A stretch of 64,000 nt of DNA from Microvirga zambiensis WSM3693 (GTDB lineage: Bacteria > Pseudomonadota > Alphaproteobacteria > Rhizobiales > Beijerinckiaceae): NCBI RefSeq assembly GCF_016735695.1, contig NZ_JAERQD010000006.1, positions 1 to 64,000 on the forward strand, written 5' to 3'. The translations under genes and the position numbers were made by a program. Below, one piece after another: positions 33,639 through 44,080 of the stretch (the first letter of the stretch is position 1; every line of letters begins with the position of its first letter). The notes under the pieces are model-generated. The model ran no database searches and was not told the origin of the DNA. It was given only the letters and a program-made list of their open reading frames with translations.

Positions 33639-34400
33639 TTATTCGCCTAAAACCGGGGCCACGCCGTTCTGTGCGGCGCCGAAATGCCCTGCGGCCCACA
33701 TGGCCGCCTGTGTCCTGTTGCTCGCCTTCACCTTGCGCAGGATGGCCTTGATATGCACCTTCACGGTCGCTTCCGCAACACCGAGTTCGCGCGCGATCAC
33801 CTTGTTCGAGGCTCCCAGCGTGAGGCAGCGCAGGATCTGGGCTTCGCGCTCCGACAGCTTGTTCAGGAGCCTGGCGGTGTCGTCGACCGGCCTCGCGGCA
33901 ACTGCGGCGAACCCGGCGGACGGAGCGCGCCTCGTCTGGTCGAGAAGCGCAAGCCCGACCGAGGCCGGGATGAAAGTCTCGCCGAGCATCACCATCTCGA
34001 GCGCCTTGACGAGGGCTTGGCGTTCCATGTTCGTCGGGCAAAATCCGTCCGCACCGGTCCGGCAGAGCGTCAGAACCGTCTCGGGATCCATGTCGTCCGT
34101 GAGAAGAACGACACGCGCCGACGGGCAGTGTGCCTTCAATTCCTGAATCGATGCCGCGTATTCCACTTGCGTCCAGGCCTCGCAGATCACGACGAGGACG
34201 GGCACCTTGTCCGCAAAGGCCTGCAGACCCTTAGGGTCTTCATAGGCGTCATCCATCGGGGTGAATCGGGTCCCGGAGAGAATATGGCGGATTCCGGCGC
34301 GCAGCAGCATGTTCTGGCAGATCAGAACCGTCGTCACATTCTGAAAAGGGTCTTGGGCGATCGGGAGGATCTGCTCCTTGTAGACAACATCGTGCCCCAT
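33639..34400 (-). CDS. LuxR-type transcription regulator with degenerate receiver domain
   Basis: This 253-residue protein starts at the ATG at 34400 with an AAGGGG site upstream. A response-regulator-like N-terminal domain (about 20-135) ends in the usual GADGFCPTNMERQALVKALEMVMLGETFIP. The acidic pair normally at the first strand is absent (VTTVLICQNMLLRAGI) and the phospho-acceptor aspartate region reads VPVLVVICEAW, so it probably cannot be phosphorylated in the classical way. The C-terminal LuxR/GerE helix-turn-helix is intact (LSEREAQILRCLTLGASNKVIARELGVAEATVKVHIKAILRKVKASNRTQAAMWA). It lies between the Pel-like cluster and the c-di-GMP enzyme gene and may regulate either. Confidence 0.85.
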   Translation of the reverse strand: MGHDVVYKEQILPIAQDPFQNVTTVLICQNMLLRAGIRHILSGTRFTPMDDAYEDPKGLQAFADKVPVLVVICEAWTQVEYAASIQELKAHCPSARVVLLTDDMDPETVLTLCRTGADGFCPTNMERQALVKALEMVMLGETFIPASVGLALLDQTRRAPSAGFAAVAARPVDDTARLLNKLSEREAQILRCLTLGASNKVIARELGVAEATVKVHIKAILRKVKASNRTQAAMWAAGHFGAAQNGVAPVLGE

Positions 34401-34683
34401 GATTTTATGCCCCTTGTTCGTATTCGGCGATGCGCGGTCGAGGATCGTGACGCCATTCGCCTTATGATGATCAGGCGAGAAGCCTTGGTTGAGTGACGTC
34501 ATGTCCGGGAAGCCGATCCACTGATGGATCATGCCGGTCGACAACCGCTCCAAAAGGCATAAGTTCCTCGAACGCGCGGGAGCGAAAGAGGTAACTCTCT
34601 TCATGCGGGTAGTATGACGCGGAATGAGTAATCCGCCCGATCAACGCTTCGTATCGACTACAACGATTCGCCATAACATACAC

Positions 34684-37077
34684 TCAGCTTGCTTTGAGAA
34701 TCGGCGAGCCTTCCACAAAAGGCTGCACGATTCTCGACGATGCACGGCTCAACATGCGCGTGACTTGATTTTCGGTGATCGGCTTCGAGAACAGATAGCC
34801 CTGCATCTCATTGCAGCCGGCATTGTGCAGAAAGGCCCTCTGCATCTCCGTCTCGACACCTTCGGCAGTGACCGTCAGAGACATGGCTTGGCCGAGCGAT
34901 ACGATGGCCTTGATGACGGCGGCCGCCTTGCTGCTCTGCCCGAGGCTCTGCGTGAACGACCGGTCGATCTTGATCTTGTCGACCTCGAAGCGATGCAGAT
35001 AGCCCAGGCTCGAATAGCCCGTACCGAAATCGTCCAGCGCGATGCGGAAGCCCGCTTCGCGCAAGGTCCGCAGCGCATCGGCGGTGGCGGAGACTTCATC
35101 GAGCAGGACGCTTTCGGTTACTTCGAGCTCGACACGCCGTGGATCGCAGCCGCTCTCGCGGACGATGGCGATGACCTTCTCGGCGAAGTTCGCAGTCCTG
35201 AACTGCACCGGCGACAGATTCACGGAAACGAAGAGATCCGGCCAGCTTTGCGCAGCCCGGCAGGCCTGGCGCAGAACCCACTCGCCGAGCGGCACGATCA
35301 GGCCCGTCTGCTCGGCAACCGGAACGAACTGGCTCGGCGGAATGAAGCCGCGCACCGGGTGGCGCCAGCGGATCAGCGCCTCCACGCCGACGATCGCACC
35401 GCCCGCTGCGACCTGCGGCTGATAGGCCACTTCGAGGCCGTCATCCGTATCGAGGGCGATGCGAAGCTCCTCCTCGACGATACGGCGCACATTGATGGTT
35501 TCGTCCATCTCCGGCGTGAAGGTCCGGAAGCAGTTCCGTCCCTCCGCCTTGGCGCGGTAGAGGGCGATGTCCGCCCTGCGCAGAAGCTCGACGCGGTCGG
35601 CACCGCCATCGGGTGCGAGGACGAGACCGATGCTTGTGCCGACGAACACCTGATTCCCCAGAACGTCATAGGGCTCCAGGGCTGTGGCAAGGACGCGTTC
35701 GCACAGCTCTTCGGCGCTGTTCGCACCTGCCACCGACACGTGCAGGATGGCGAATTCGTCGCCGCCGAGCCGTGTGATCGTGTCGCGCGCGCCGACGAGC
35801 TTTGCCAGCCGGATCGAGAAGTCCCGGATGAGGCTGTCGCCCGCGTGATGCCCGAGCGTGTCGTTGACGTGCTTGAAGCGGTCGAGATCGAGCATCATCA
35901 CCGCGATGCGCTCGTCGGCCTGCGTTCGGGCGATGGCGTGGTTGAGCCGATCCTCGAACAGCGCCCGGTTCGGCAAGCCGGTCAGCACATCGTGGAAGGC
36001 CAAGTGATGAGCATGGGCCTCGCTCGCCTTCAGTTCGAGCACCGTCCTTTCCAGAGCGGCCGTCGACTGCTTCAGTCGATAACTCAGCGCGCCGAGGAGC
36101 AGGAGGATCGCGATCGCGGCGACCGCAGTGGCAGGACCGACGGATGCGAGGATACGGTTCCCCGGAACATCCGGCTTCCAGATGAAATAGCCGATGTGCA
36201 CTCCGGCATCGGATTGCACGGGAACGGAGATCTCTCCGGCATCGGGGTTGTCGACATCGGAAAAGCGCAGGCCCTCGATCAGATTTCGGTCCGCAATCTG
36301 TTTGATGAAGCTGCCATCGAGGAACCGGATGCTGACAAGCAGGGATTCGCGCCCGCGCAGATAGGGAACCGCGTCGGATTCGGGCACGATCTTCATCACG
36401 CTCACGGCAGCGGGGCGGCCGAAAAGCTCAAGCAGCTGCGCATCATGGACTGCCCGCCCGGTGACCAGATAATTGGCCGCGCCGGAATCCGCGACAGGCT
36501 GTCCGTCAACCGTGTCGGAGGCTCTGCGCAGGCCCGAGACGACATTGTCGATCTGCGCACGCACGCGGTCATAATCGCGTACGGATACGCGCTGGGAGGC
36601 GATTGCGGCCGCGATCGGCTCGTCGCGTTCGTTCAGGATATAGACCTCGTCCTGGCCAAATGTCTTGCCGAGCCAGACGCCGATATTCGCATCGAGCCAT
36701 TTGAGATCGAGCTCGCTCTGGCTGAGCTCCATCACCAGATCGTCCCAGACGGCCACCATCTCCTGCTGCTGGGCAAGTTCATGGACGGCGGCGCGGATGC
36801 TGCGGTCCACGCTCCGAAGCTGGCGCTCCGCGGACAATCCGTTGCTGCTGTCGACAGCCCGGAGAATGGAGAAAGCCCCGAGGGAGAAGGTCGCCAACGC
36901 GACCAGCAGGACGGGCAGCAGGATGCTGTGCAGGAAGCGCTGCCCTGGGCGACTGAAAAATGACAAAGCCTGCGACACGGCGATACCGGAACGGCCTCGC
37001 GCCGGTCGAGCGGTGAAGGCCCGACGGCCGAGATCGATTAAATCAGGGATTGGGGTTGAGAACCGCCGGATTCGCAC
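34684..37077 (-). CDS. CHASE4-GGDEF-EAL bifunctional c-di-GMP enzyme
   Basis: This 797-residue membrane protein has one helix near residues 48-70, a periplasmic CHASE4-type sensor domain (about 75-305), and a second helix near 308-332. A GGDEF domain then carries the intact RLGGDEF motif (438-442), and an EAL domain carries GVEALIRWRHP (EAL at 566-568), NLSPVQF, EVTES and DDFGTGYSS. The residues for both c-di-GMP synthesis and hydrolysis look intact. The RxxD product-inhibition site before GGDEF is not present. It lies about 3 kb from pelG and could set the c-di-GMP level read by the PelD-like receptor. Which activity dominates cannot be told. Confidence 0.93.
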   Translation of the reverse strand: MRIRRFSTPIPDLIDLGRRAFTARPARGRSGIAVSQALSFFSRPGQRFLHSILLPVLLVALATFSLGAFSILRAVDSSNGLSAERQLRSVDRSIRAAVHELAQQQEMVAVWDDLVMELSQSELDLKWLDANIGVWLGKTFGQDEVYILNERDEPIAAAIASQRVSVRDYDRVRAQIDNVVSGLRRASDTVDGQPVADSGAANYLVTGRAVHDAQLLELFGRPAAVSVMKIVPESDAVPYLRGRESLLVSIRFLDGSFIKQIADRNLIEGLRFSDVDNPDAGEISVPVQSDAGVHIGYFIWKPDVPGNRILASVGPATAVAAIAILLLLGALSYRLKQSTAALERTVLELKASEAHAHHLAFHDVLTGLPNRALFEDRLNHAIARTQADERIAVMMLDLDRFKHVNDTLGHHAGDSLIRDFSIRLAKLVGARDTITRLGGDEFAILHVSVAGANSAEELCERVLATALEPYDVLGNQVFVGTSIGLVLAPDGGADRVELLRRADIALYRAKAEGRNCFRTFTPEMDETINVRRIVEEELRIALDTDDGLEVAYQPQVAAGGAIVGVEALIRWRHPVRGFIPPSQFVPVAEQTGLIVPLGEWVLRQACRAAQSWPDLFVSVNLSPVQFRTANFAEKVIAIVRESGCDPRRVELEVTESVLLDEVSATADALRTLREAGFRIALDDFGTGYSSLGYLHRFEVDKIKIDRSFTQSLGQSSKAAAVIKAIVSLGQAMSLTVTAEGVETEMQRAFLHNAGCNEMQGYLFSKPITENQVTRMLSRASSRIVQPFVEGSPILKAS

Positions 37078-37271
37078 CGACCTGGCAGGATGGCATCATG
37101 CCTTTGAGTTGCGCGGCGTTCGGCAAACAACTCAACCAGCCACAGGTATCATGTTCAGGACGGAACAATTCTATAGCCCGGCCGAGGAGTCAATGAGGCG
37201 ACTTCCCTATCGGCAGGCTTCGAACAATTAAAGTTAATGCAGATCGCTTCGCTTGCGGCGGACGAGGCGCT

Positions 37272-37568
37272 TCATTCCGGTTCCGCGTGCAGGTCCAGCA
37301 CGCGAATCAGCTCGAGGCATTTCTCGGCGACGGCCGCCGACACCTTGGGGTCGCCGTGGTGATGGCGCATCGCCACCGCGTTCGCCTGCTCGAAAAGGTC
37401 GGTCAGGTTGCCGGAGATGAAGGGGCGGCAGCTCGGGAATTCGAAAGCCTTGGTCTCGGGAGAAGCCTTGGCGCGCTTCGCGGCAGGTCGCTTTGGCTCG
37501 AAAAGCGTGAGCACCTCGCAGCGATCCGCAATCCGCTTGAGATCCTTGAAAGCGATGATCTCGGCCAT
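37272..37568 (-). CDS. Conserved-looking small hypothetical protein
   Basis: This 98-residue soluble protein begins MAEIIAFKDLKRIADRCEVLTLFEPKRP, behind a GGGAG site. The second half is helical (NLTDLFEQANAVAMRHHHGDPKVSAAVAEKCLELIRVLDLHAEPE). It was not recognised. The clean start with a good ribosome-binding site and the protein-like composition support a real gene. Confidence 0.62.
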   Translation of the reverse strand: MAEIIAFKDLKRIADRCEVLTLFEPKRPAAKRAKASPETKAFEFPSCRPFISGNLTDLFEQANAVAMRHHHGDPKVSAAVAEKCLELIRVLDLHAEPE

Positions 37569-37776
37569 GTTCACTCCCACGCAACGCAACCGGCTTCGGC
37601 ATTATCCGCTTCTTATGCGGAGGTCATTCGGTAAACCGGAGATCCGGCAAAACCGTTCCCAAAAATACCGGTCTCAAGAATAGTCGCGTGGGTCGGGTAA
37701 GTGATCCCGCTCTTTCGGGGTAGGAATGCCGGGCCTCCGGACGCTGCTCCGTCTTGCCTGTGGATAGGATGCTGTC

Positions 37777-38196
37777 TCAGCGTTCCCACGAATGCCTGCG
37801 CCCTGCCGGCTGCGTCGCCCCATCGATGCTCCAGGCCCCCGGGCCGGTGAACACGAAGAGCAGGAACACGAAGCAGAACAGGACGGCGGCATCGCCTCCG
37901 TTCAGGACCGGATAGACGCTCTGGGGCGCATGGAACATCCAATAGGCCACGGCCATCTCGCCTGCGAGGATGAAGGCGATAGGCCGCGTGAAGAACCCCA
38001 CCAGGATTAGCACGCCGCCGATCAGCTCGAGGACGGCGCCGATGCCGAAGAGGGAGAAGAGCGCCGGCGTGCCGCCCTCGGGAGGGGCAGGGAAGCCGAA
38101 CAGCTTCTGCGTTCCATGCGCGATGAAAAGGAGGGCCGTGACGATTCTCAAGGTCGCCAAGGCCTGAGGCGACCAGCGGTCGAGAGCGGCTGACAT
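37777..38196 (-). CDS. DoxX-family membrane protein
   Basis: This 139-residue protein has four hydrophobic segments and the DoxX hallmarks LRIVTALLFIAHGTQKLFGFPAP near the N-terminus and FGIGAVLELIGGVLILVGFFTRPIAFILAGEMAVAYWMFHAP in the middle. DoxX proteins are small quinone-related or redox-related inner-membrane proteins of uncertain function. The ATG at 38196 is the family-consistent start. Two upstream in-frame regions run through repeat sequence and are ignored. Confidence 0.88.
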   Translation of the reverse strand: MSAALDRWSPQALATLRIVTALLFIAHGTQKLFGFPAPPEGGTPALFSLFGIGAVLELIGGVLILVGFFTRPIAFILAGEMAVAYWMFHAPQSVYPVLNGGDAAVLFCFVFLLFVFTGPGAWSIDGATQPAGRRHSWER

Positions 38197-38338
38197 GATT
38201 ATCGGAACCTCGTGTACGAGACCATTTCGAGGAGAGGTCGGGCCTCCCCCGCCCGGGTTATATGGCAGGCCTGCGGAAGTGGAACGGTCTCTGCGGATAT
38301 TCATGTGGGGCGATCCTGAGAGTCGAGCTGGGATAACT

Positions 38339-38423
38339 CTCCTCCCCCACAAGCCTCGGGCTTGCCCGAGACTTTTCTTGGTCTGCCGCAGGTCAGGAAC
38401 ACCCGACTTGCGCTGGGGAGGAG
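38339..38423. repeat. Cloverleaf-like structured repeat, copy 1
   Basis: The outer arms CTCCTCCCC (38339-38347) and GGGGAGGAG (38415-38423) enclose an inner hairpin CTCGGGC-tt-GCCCGAG (38355-38370). A second, imperfect hairpin around GCAGGTCAGG-AACA-CCCGACTTGC follows. The same plan with diverged sequence occurs at 48945-49025. Confidence 0.72.
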
Positions 38424-38486
38424 TTGGAGGTGGGGGTGTGAGCGCTGCGCTTTTCCAGTTCAGCACTGAGGCTGCCGCAGGCATCA

Positions 38487-38600
38487 CCTCTCCCCGGTGG
38501 GGAGAGGTCGAGCGAAAGCGAGGGTGAGGGGGAGAGCGTTACCCGGAGAGGGCGCAACCCCTCACCCGCGCCTCCGGCGCGACCTCTCCCTCAAGGAGGG
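38487..38600. repeat. GC-rich palindromic repeat block in the 38197-38835 intergenic region
   Basis: CCTCTCCCC (38487-38495) and GGGGAGAGG (38499-38507) form one hairpin. The following GAGGGTGAGGGG segment can pair with CCCCTCACCC and GGCGCGACCTC further on, giving a larger stem. This looks like a rhizobial REP-type element. The rest of the 640-base gap upstream of the DUF1194 gene contains no gene that I can support. Confidence 0.6.
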
Positions 38601-38835
38601 GTGAACGCGAGCCACATCCTGATGGACTCCCACTCGCACCCCCACCTTTAATCCCTCCCCACAGGGGGGAGGGACAAGCCGCCTGAGCTTCACGCCGAAT
38701 GACGAGCCAGTCCTTGAGGCTATCTACAGGACGCTCACGCTAAATTGAGCCCTCTACGCCTGGATCCTGTATCATCCGGCCTTGCCGGAATGACATTTCC
38801 TGTCAGCTTCCTTGCTCAGCAGAATGGAGGCAGGG

Positions 38836-39651
38836 ATGAATCGAAGGCTTCTCGGCATGCTCGTCGCCGTCTTGACGGCGGCGCTATGGCTTCCTGCCCC
38901 CGAGGCCCGAGCGGAGGAAACCGAGGTCGATGTGGCCCTGGTTCTGGCCGTCGACGTCTCCCGCTCGATGGATCCCGACGAGCAGGAGCTTCAGCGCCAG
39001 GGCTTCATGGAAGCCTTCCGCTCTCCCGTCGTGCACGACGCCGTCCGCAACGGCATGGTCGGACGGATCATCGTCACATACATGGAATGGTCCGGAGTCG
39101 AGCACCAGAACGTCGTCGTTCCCTGGACCATCATCGACAGCCCCGAGAGCGCCGTGAAATTCGCCGACGGCCTCAAGGACAATCCGATCGGGCGCCTCCG
39201 GCGCACATCGATCTCCGGCGCCATCGATTTCGGCGTGAAGCTCCTCGACCAGACCGGCGTCGAGCCGATCCGTCGGGTCATCGACGTCTCGGGCGACGGG
39301 CCCAACAGCAGCGGGCGCGGCGTGGTTGCGGCACGCGACGAAGCGGTCGCCAAGGGCATCACCATCAACGGACTTCCGATCATGCTCAAGCGCCCGTCGG
39401 GCTTCGGCGACATGGAGCATCTCGATCTCTACTACAAGAGCTGCGTGATCGGCGGCGAGGGAGCCTTCCTGGTCCCCGTGCGCGAGCGGCAGCAATTCGC
39501 GGATGCGATCCGCACCAAGATCATCCGTGAGATCGCAGCCCTCCCGGCACCGCAAGATGCGCTGATCCGCAAGGTTCAGGCGGAGGCTCCCGTCAACTGC
39601 CAGGACGCCGACCGCTGGAACAACCGATGGGATCGCTGGGACAGGAACTGA
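38836..39651 (+). CDS. DUF1194 (VWFA-like) secreted protein
   Basis: This 271-residue protein has a signal peptide (RRLLGMLVAVLTAALWLPAPEARAEE) and a von Willebrand A-like domain typical of DUF1194. It includes VDVALVLAVDVSRSMDPDEQELQRQGFMEAFR, with a DxSxS metal-site motif, and RRVIDVSGDGPNSSGRGVVAARDEAVAKGITINGLPIM. Function is unknown. It should act in the periplasm. The ATG at 38836 has GGAGGCAGGG directly upstream. A stand-alone gene. Confidence 0.9.
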   Translation: MNRRLLGMLVAVLTAALWLPAPEARAEETEVDVALVLAVDVSRSMDPDEQELQRQGFMEAFRSPVVHDAVRNGMVGRIIVTYMEWSGVEHQNVVVPWTIIDSPESAVKFADGLKDNPIGRLRRTSISGAIDFGVKLLDQTGVEPIRRVIDVSGDGPNSSGRGVVAARDEAVAKGITINGLPIMLKRPSGFGDMEHLDLYYKSCVIGGEGAFLVPVRERQQFADAIRTKIIREIAALPAPQDALIRKVQAEAPVNCQDADRWNNRWDRWDRN

Positions 39652-39660
39652 GGCGCAAGC

Positions 39661-40647
39661 CTATTCGAGGGTGATGCCGGCGGTCTTGATGACCGTATCC
39701 CACTTGGCGCCCTCCTCCCGCATATAGGCCGCCATTTCCTCGGGCGAACTCTGGAGCACGTCGATGCCGGCTGCGGTGAGCTTGGCGCGGATCTCCGGAT
39801 TGGCGATGACCCGCCGATAGGTCTCGTTGAGCTTCGCGATGATCTCGGCCGGCGTGCCCGCCGGAGCGACGAAGCCCTGCCAGGCCCAGGCCTCGAAGCC
39901 CTGATGATGGGCCGCCACCGGCGCCACGCCCGGCAGGCCGGCGAACTCTCCCGGCGAGGCCACAGCCACCGCCCGGATCGGTCCCGAGATCTGCGAGCGG
40001 GCGGTGGCGAAATCGATGAACATCATGTCGACCTGCCCGGCGACCAGATCCTGTACGGCCGGCGCCGCGCCGCGATAGGGCACGTGGGTCAGCTTGATCC
40101 CGGTGCCCTGCGACAGCAGCTCGGTGGCGAGATGGAACGGGCTTCCCAAGCCCGGCGTCGCATAATTGATGCGGCCGGGCGTCTTCTTCGCCTCCACCAC
40201 GATCTCCTCGACCGACGTCACCGGCAGCTTGCTCGTGTTGACGAGGAGCACGAGGGCGAAGCGTCCGGTCAGCGAGATCGGGCTGAAATCCTTGTATGGG
40301 TCGAAGGAGATCTTGCGGTAGAGGGTGCGGTTGGTGGCGAAGGTCGCCGTGTCGCCGAGCAGCAGCGTATAGCCGTCGGGCTCCGCACGCGCCACCGCCT
40401 CGGCCCCGATATTGGTGCCGGCGCCGGGCCGGTTCTCGATCACGAATTGCTGGCCGAGCTGCTCACCCATGGCGCCGAACACCAGGCGGGCGAAGAAATC
40501 GGTGCCGCCGCCGGCCGCGTAGGGAACGATCACCTTGACCGGCCGTGTGGGGTAGCCGGCCTGTGCAAAAGCCCCCCATGGCACCAGGGCCGATGCCGCG
40601 GAAGCGGCGGCCAGGGACGTGAGAAGGCTGCGGCGGGTCTGGCTCAT
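39661..40647 (-). CDS. Bug/TctC-family tripartite tricarboxylate transporter substrate-binding protein
   Basis: This 328-residue periplasmic binding protein has a signal peptide (RRSLLTSLAAASAASALVPWGAFAQA). Bug-family landmarks are YPTRPVKVIVPYAAGGGTDFFARL, VIENRPGAGTNIGAEAVARAEPDGYTLLLG and HVPYRGAAPAVQDLVAGQVDMMF. These proteins bind carboxylates, often with no transporter gene nearby. None is nearby here, so it is an orphan. The ligand is unknown. Confidence 0.92.
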   Translation of the reverse strand: MSQTRRSLLTSLAAASAASALVPWGAFAQAGYPTRPVKVIVPYAAGGGTDFFARLVFGAMGEQLGQQFVIENRPGAGTNIGAEAVARAEPDGYTLLLGDTATFATNRTLYRKISFDPYKDFSPISLTGRFALVLLVNTSKLPVTSVEEIVVEAKKTPGRINYATPGLGSPFHLATELLSQGTGIKLTHVPYRGAAPAVQDLVAGQVDMMFIDFATARSQISGPIRAVAVASPGEFAGLPGVAPVAAHHQGFEAWAWQGFVAPAGTPAEIIAKLNETYRRVIANPEIRAKLTAAGIDVLQSSPEEMAAYMREEGAKWDTVIKTAGITLE

Positions 40648-40832
40648 GGCGTTCTCCCGGACATCGATCCGTTATGGTTTTCGGCGTCCGGCAGCAGATA
40701 GCGGGACAGGACGCCCCGACCAGAGCCGGAGCGGGACCGCTTTCCCGTTTTTACCGCCAAGCCTGAAACATGGCGCTGCTCCCCGCATTCTCCCCTCGAG
40801 CAAAGAATGGCTTTGCAGAACAGGAGAAGACG

Positions 40833-41093
40833 ATGGGCGAGAAAAAGAAGAAGGCAGAGGACGAACTCGTCGATGCCGGCTCGGAATATTCCTTCCCGGC
40901 CAGCGATCCGCCCTCCTACATGGGCGGCTCGGCCGTCGCCGGCCCTCCGCCGCAGAAGGAGCCGCCGCGGGAGCCCGTCAGCAAGACGGTGTCGAACCCC
41001 GAGGAGGTGAAGCCGGCCGGCGACGGGCTTCCCAATCCCGAACAGGCTGAAGCCGACAAGTCCTCCAAGACGTCATCCGGCAAAAAGCCCTGA
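40833..41093 (+). CDS. Small disordered hypothetical protein
   Basis: This 86-residue protein, rich in lysine, glutamate, proline and serine (MGEKKKKAEDELVDAGSEYSFPASDPPSYMGG...), is predicted to be disordered. A CAGGAG site lies seven bases before the ATG. The SFPASDPPS segment is a motif I recall from small proteins of Methylobacteriaceae and related families, but no function is known. A hairpin follows at 41109-41143. Confidence 0.68.
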   Translation: MGEKKKKAEDELVDAGSEYSFPASDPPSYMGGSAVAGPPPQKEPPREPVSKTVSNPEEVKPAGDGLPNPEQAEADKSSKTSSGKKP

Positions 41094-42935
<1,842 letters not shown>

Positions 42936-42953
42936 ATCCCGGATGACGCCAGC

Positions 42954-43367
42954 TCAGTAGATCGCCCAGAGCCCCGGCGTCGCCAGTTCCAGGAGATGTC
43001 CGTCCGGATCCCGGAAATACAGGCTCGTACCGCCGCGCGACCAGGTCATTTTGCTCTCGATAGGGATGCTGCGCTCCTGCAGACGCACCTCCCACGCGGC
43101 GAGCTCGTCCGCGGCAACGGCGAAGCCGATATGGAGCGGTCCCTGCCCGTCATGGGGTGGGATGGTCCCGCCAGGGGTCGGCATCGGCTCGTTCGAGCCG
43201 CCGCGCAGGAAAAGAAGCAGCACGCTTTTCCCGCCCACATCGAAGGCGCACATGCGCTGGATGCCGAAGAGGAGTTTCAGGCCGAGGTCGGCCTCGTAGA
43301 AGGCCTTGGCCCGAGACAGGTCATCCACGTAAAGCGCGGTCTCGAGAACGGCATTCAGCCTGGGCAT
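42954..43367 (-). CDS. VOC-superfamily (glyoxalase/bleomycin-resistance-like) protein
   Basis: This 137-residue protein has two beta-alpha-beta-beta-beta modules. The first begins LETALYVDDLSRAKAFYEADLGLKLLFG; the second contains GPLHIGFAVAADELAAWEVRL and SLYFRDPDGHLLELATPGLWAIY. A metal-ligand type histidine (PLHIGF) and glutamate (LLELATP) are present. The substrate is unknown. It is encoded opposite to pgm and ends 19 bases from its stop. Confidence 0.9.
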   Translation of the reverse strand: MPRLNAVLETALYVDDLSRAKAFYEADLGLKLLFGIQRMCAFDVGGKSVLLLFLRGGSNEPMPTPGGTIPPHDGQGPLHIGFAVAADELAAWEVRLQERSIPIESKMTWSRGGTSLYFRDPDGHLLELATPGLWAIY

Positions 43368-43494
43368 ATCTGACCTCTTGGAATGCTGACTGCCTGCATT
43401 TTGTCCACGGGCGCCTTCGCGATGTCCAGTTCCCCTTGAAAACCTTGCCTTTCAGAGCGGCAAAAAATTGGGCAACGATGCTGACCTTTTGACC

Positions 43495-43523
43495 TTGAAG
43501 ACCGTGGACCCACCCCTTATCTA
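43495..43523 (+). promoter_or_regulatory. Putative promoter of the candidate small RNA
   Basis: A TTGAAG -35 element (43495-43500) is separated by 17 bases from a TATCTA -10 element (43518-43523). Transcription would start near 43530, upstream of the TTTCCTCCCT motif and terminator. Confidence 0.45.
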
Positions 43524-43529
43524 TTGCAT

Positions 43530-43619
43530 TGCAACACGGCGATTGGCGTCGCAGCGTTGCTGCCCTTCTTGGGCGTTTCCTCCCTAAACTTCGGGCCGTT
43601 GGCAACAACGGCCTTTTTT
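43530..43619 (+). ncRNA. Candidate mmgR-like (alpha-r8 family) small RNA
   Basis: This intergenic transcript of about 77-90 bases lies between the VOC gene and the small membrane protein gene. It contains the motif TTTCCTCCCT (43576-43585) shortly before a perfect factor-independent terminator, GGCCGTT-ggcaac-AACGGCC followed by six T (43594-43619). A promoter-like TTGAAG/TATCTA pair lies upstream. From memory, MmgR of Sinorhizobium is a 77-base RNA with an internal UUUCCUCCCU motif and a terminal hairpin, and controls polyhydroxybutyrate accumulation. The family assignment is therefore plausible but not verified by alignment. Exact 5' end unknown. Confidence 0.62.
43594..43619 (+). terminator. 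Factor-independent terminator of the candidate small RNA
   Basis: A seven-base stem GGCCGTT/AACGGCC with a six-base loop is followed directly by TTTTTT (43614-43619). Confidence 0.85.
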
Positions 43620-43709
43620 CTTGCCTGCAGCCCAAAGCGTGGCCGTCAGGAACCCTTGCCGGATCCCGATGGTTTCCTCCCAAGCACGGCAAAGCCGGGG
43701 AGAGGTCCG

Positions 43710-44075
43710 ATGTCCACCCGTTACCACGACATTCCCCCGGCCTATACGATGCAGCCGATAGACGCGCCGCCCATGAACGCTCGCTCGACCACGGCACAGC
43801 TGAAGGGCGATATCGACAGCGGGCGCACGGGCGACAAGAACCCGGCCTTCGATCCCGGCCTTTCCCCACTCGGCACCGACGACGAGGCAGCCGGCACGCC
43901 GCCAAGCCACGAACGGGTCGATCTCGCCCGGCATCAGGAAGCCTCCACGCGCTGGCAGGACGGAGCCGAAAGGGACAGCTATGCCCACGGTCAGTCGCAC
44001 AAGGCGCTTTACGCCTTTGTCGGCTTCATCGGTCTCCTTCTGGTGCTGTTCGTCGGCGCCTTCGCGATGGTCTGA
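43710..44075 (+). CDS. Small protein with C-terminal membrane helix, function unknown
   Basis: This 121-residue protein has a hydrophilic N-terminal part and one C-terminal transmembrane helix (ALYAFVGFIGLLLVLFVGAFAMV). The start MSTRYHDIPPAYTMQPIDAPPMNARSTT is chosen at 43710, with an AGAGG site upstream. An upstream in-frame extension would cover the terminator of the small RNA and is rejected. Not recognised. Confidence 0.68.
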   Translation: MSTRYHDIPPAYTMQPIDAPPMNARSTTAQLKGDIDSGRTGDKNPAFDPGLSPLGTDDEAAGTPPSHERVDLARHQEASTRWQDGAERDSYAHGQSHKALYAFVGFIGLLLVLFVGAFAMV

Positions 44076-44080
44076 GCCTT

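Noticed and set aside
34624..36963. 779-residue plus-strand frame opposite the GGDEF-EAL gene
   Set aside because: It is the shadow of a well-supported gene with intact GGDEF and EAL motifs.
38339..38700. Possible CRISPR or tandem array in the repeat-rich gap
   Set aside because: The repeats are inverted and of different kinds; no regular direct repeat-spacer pattern exists.
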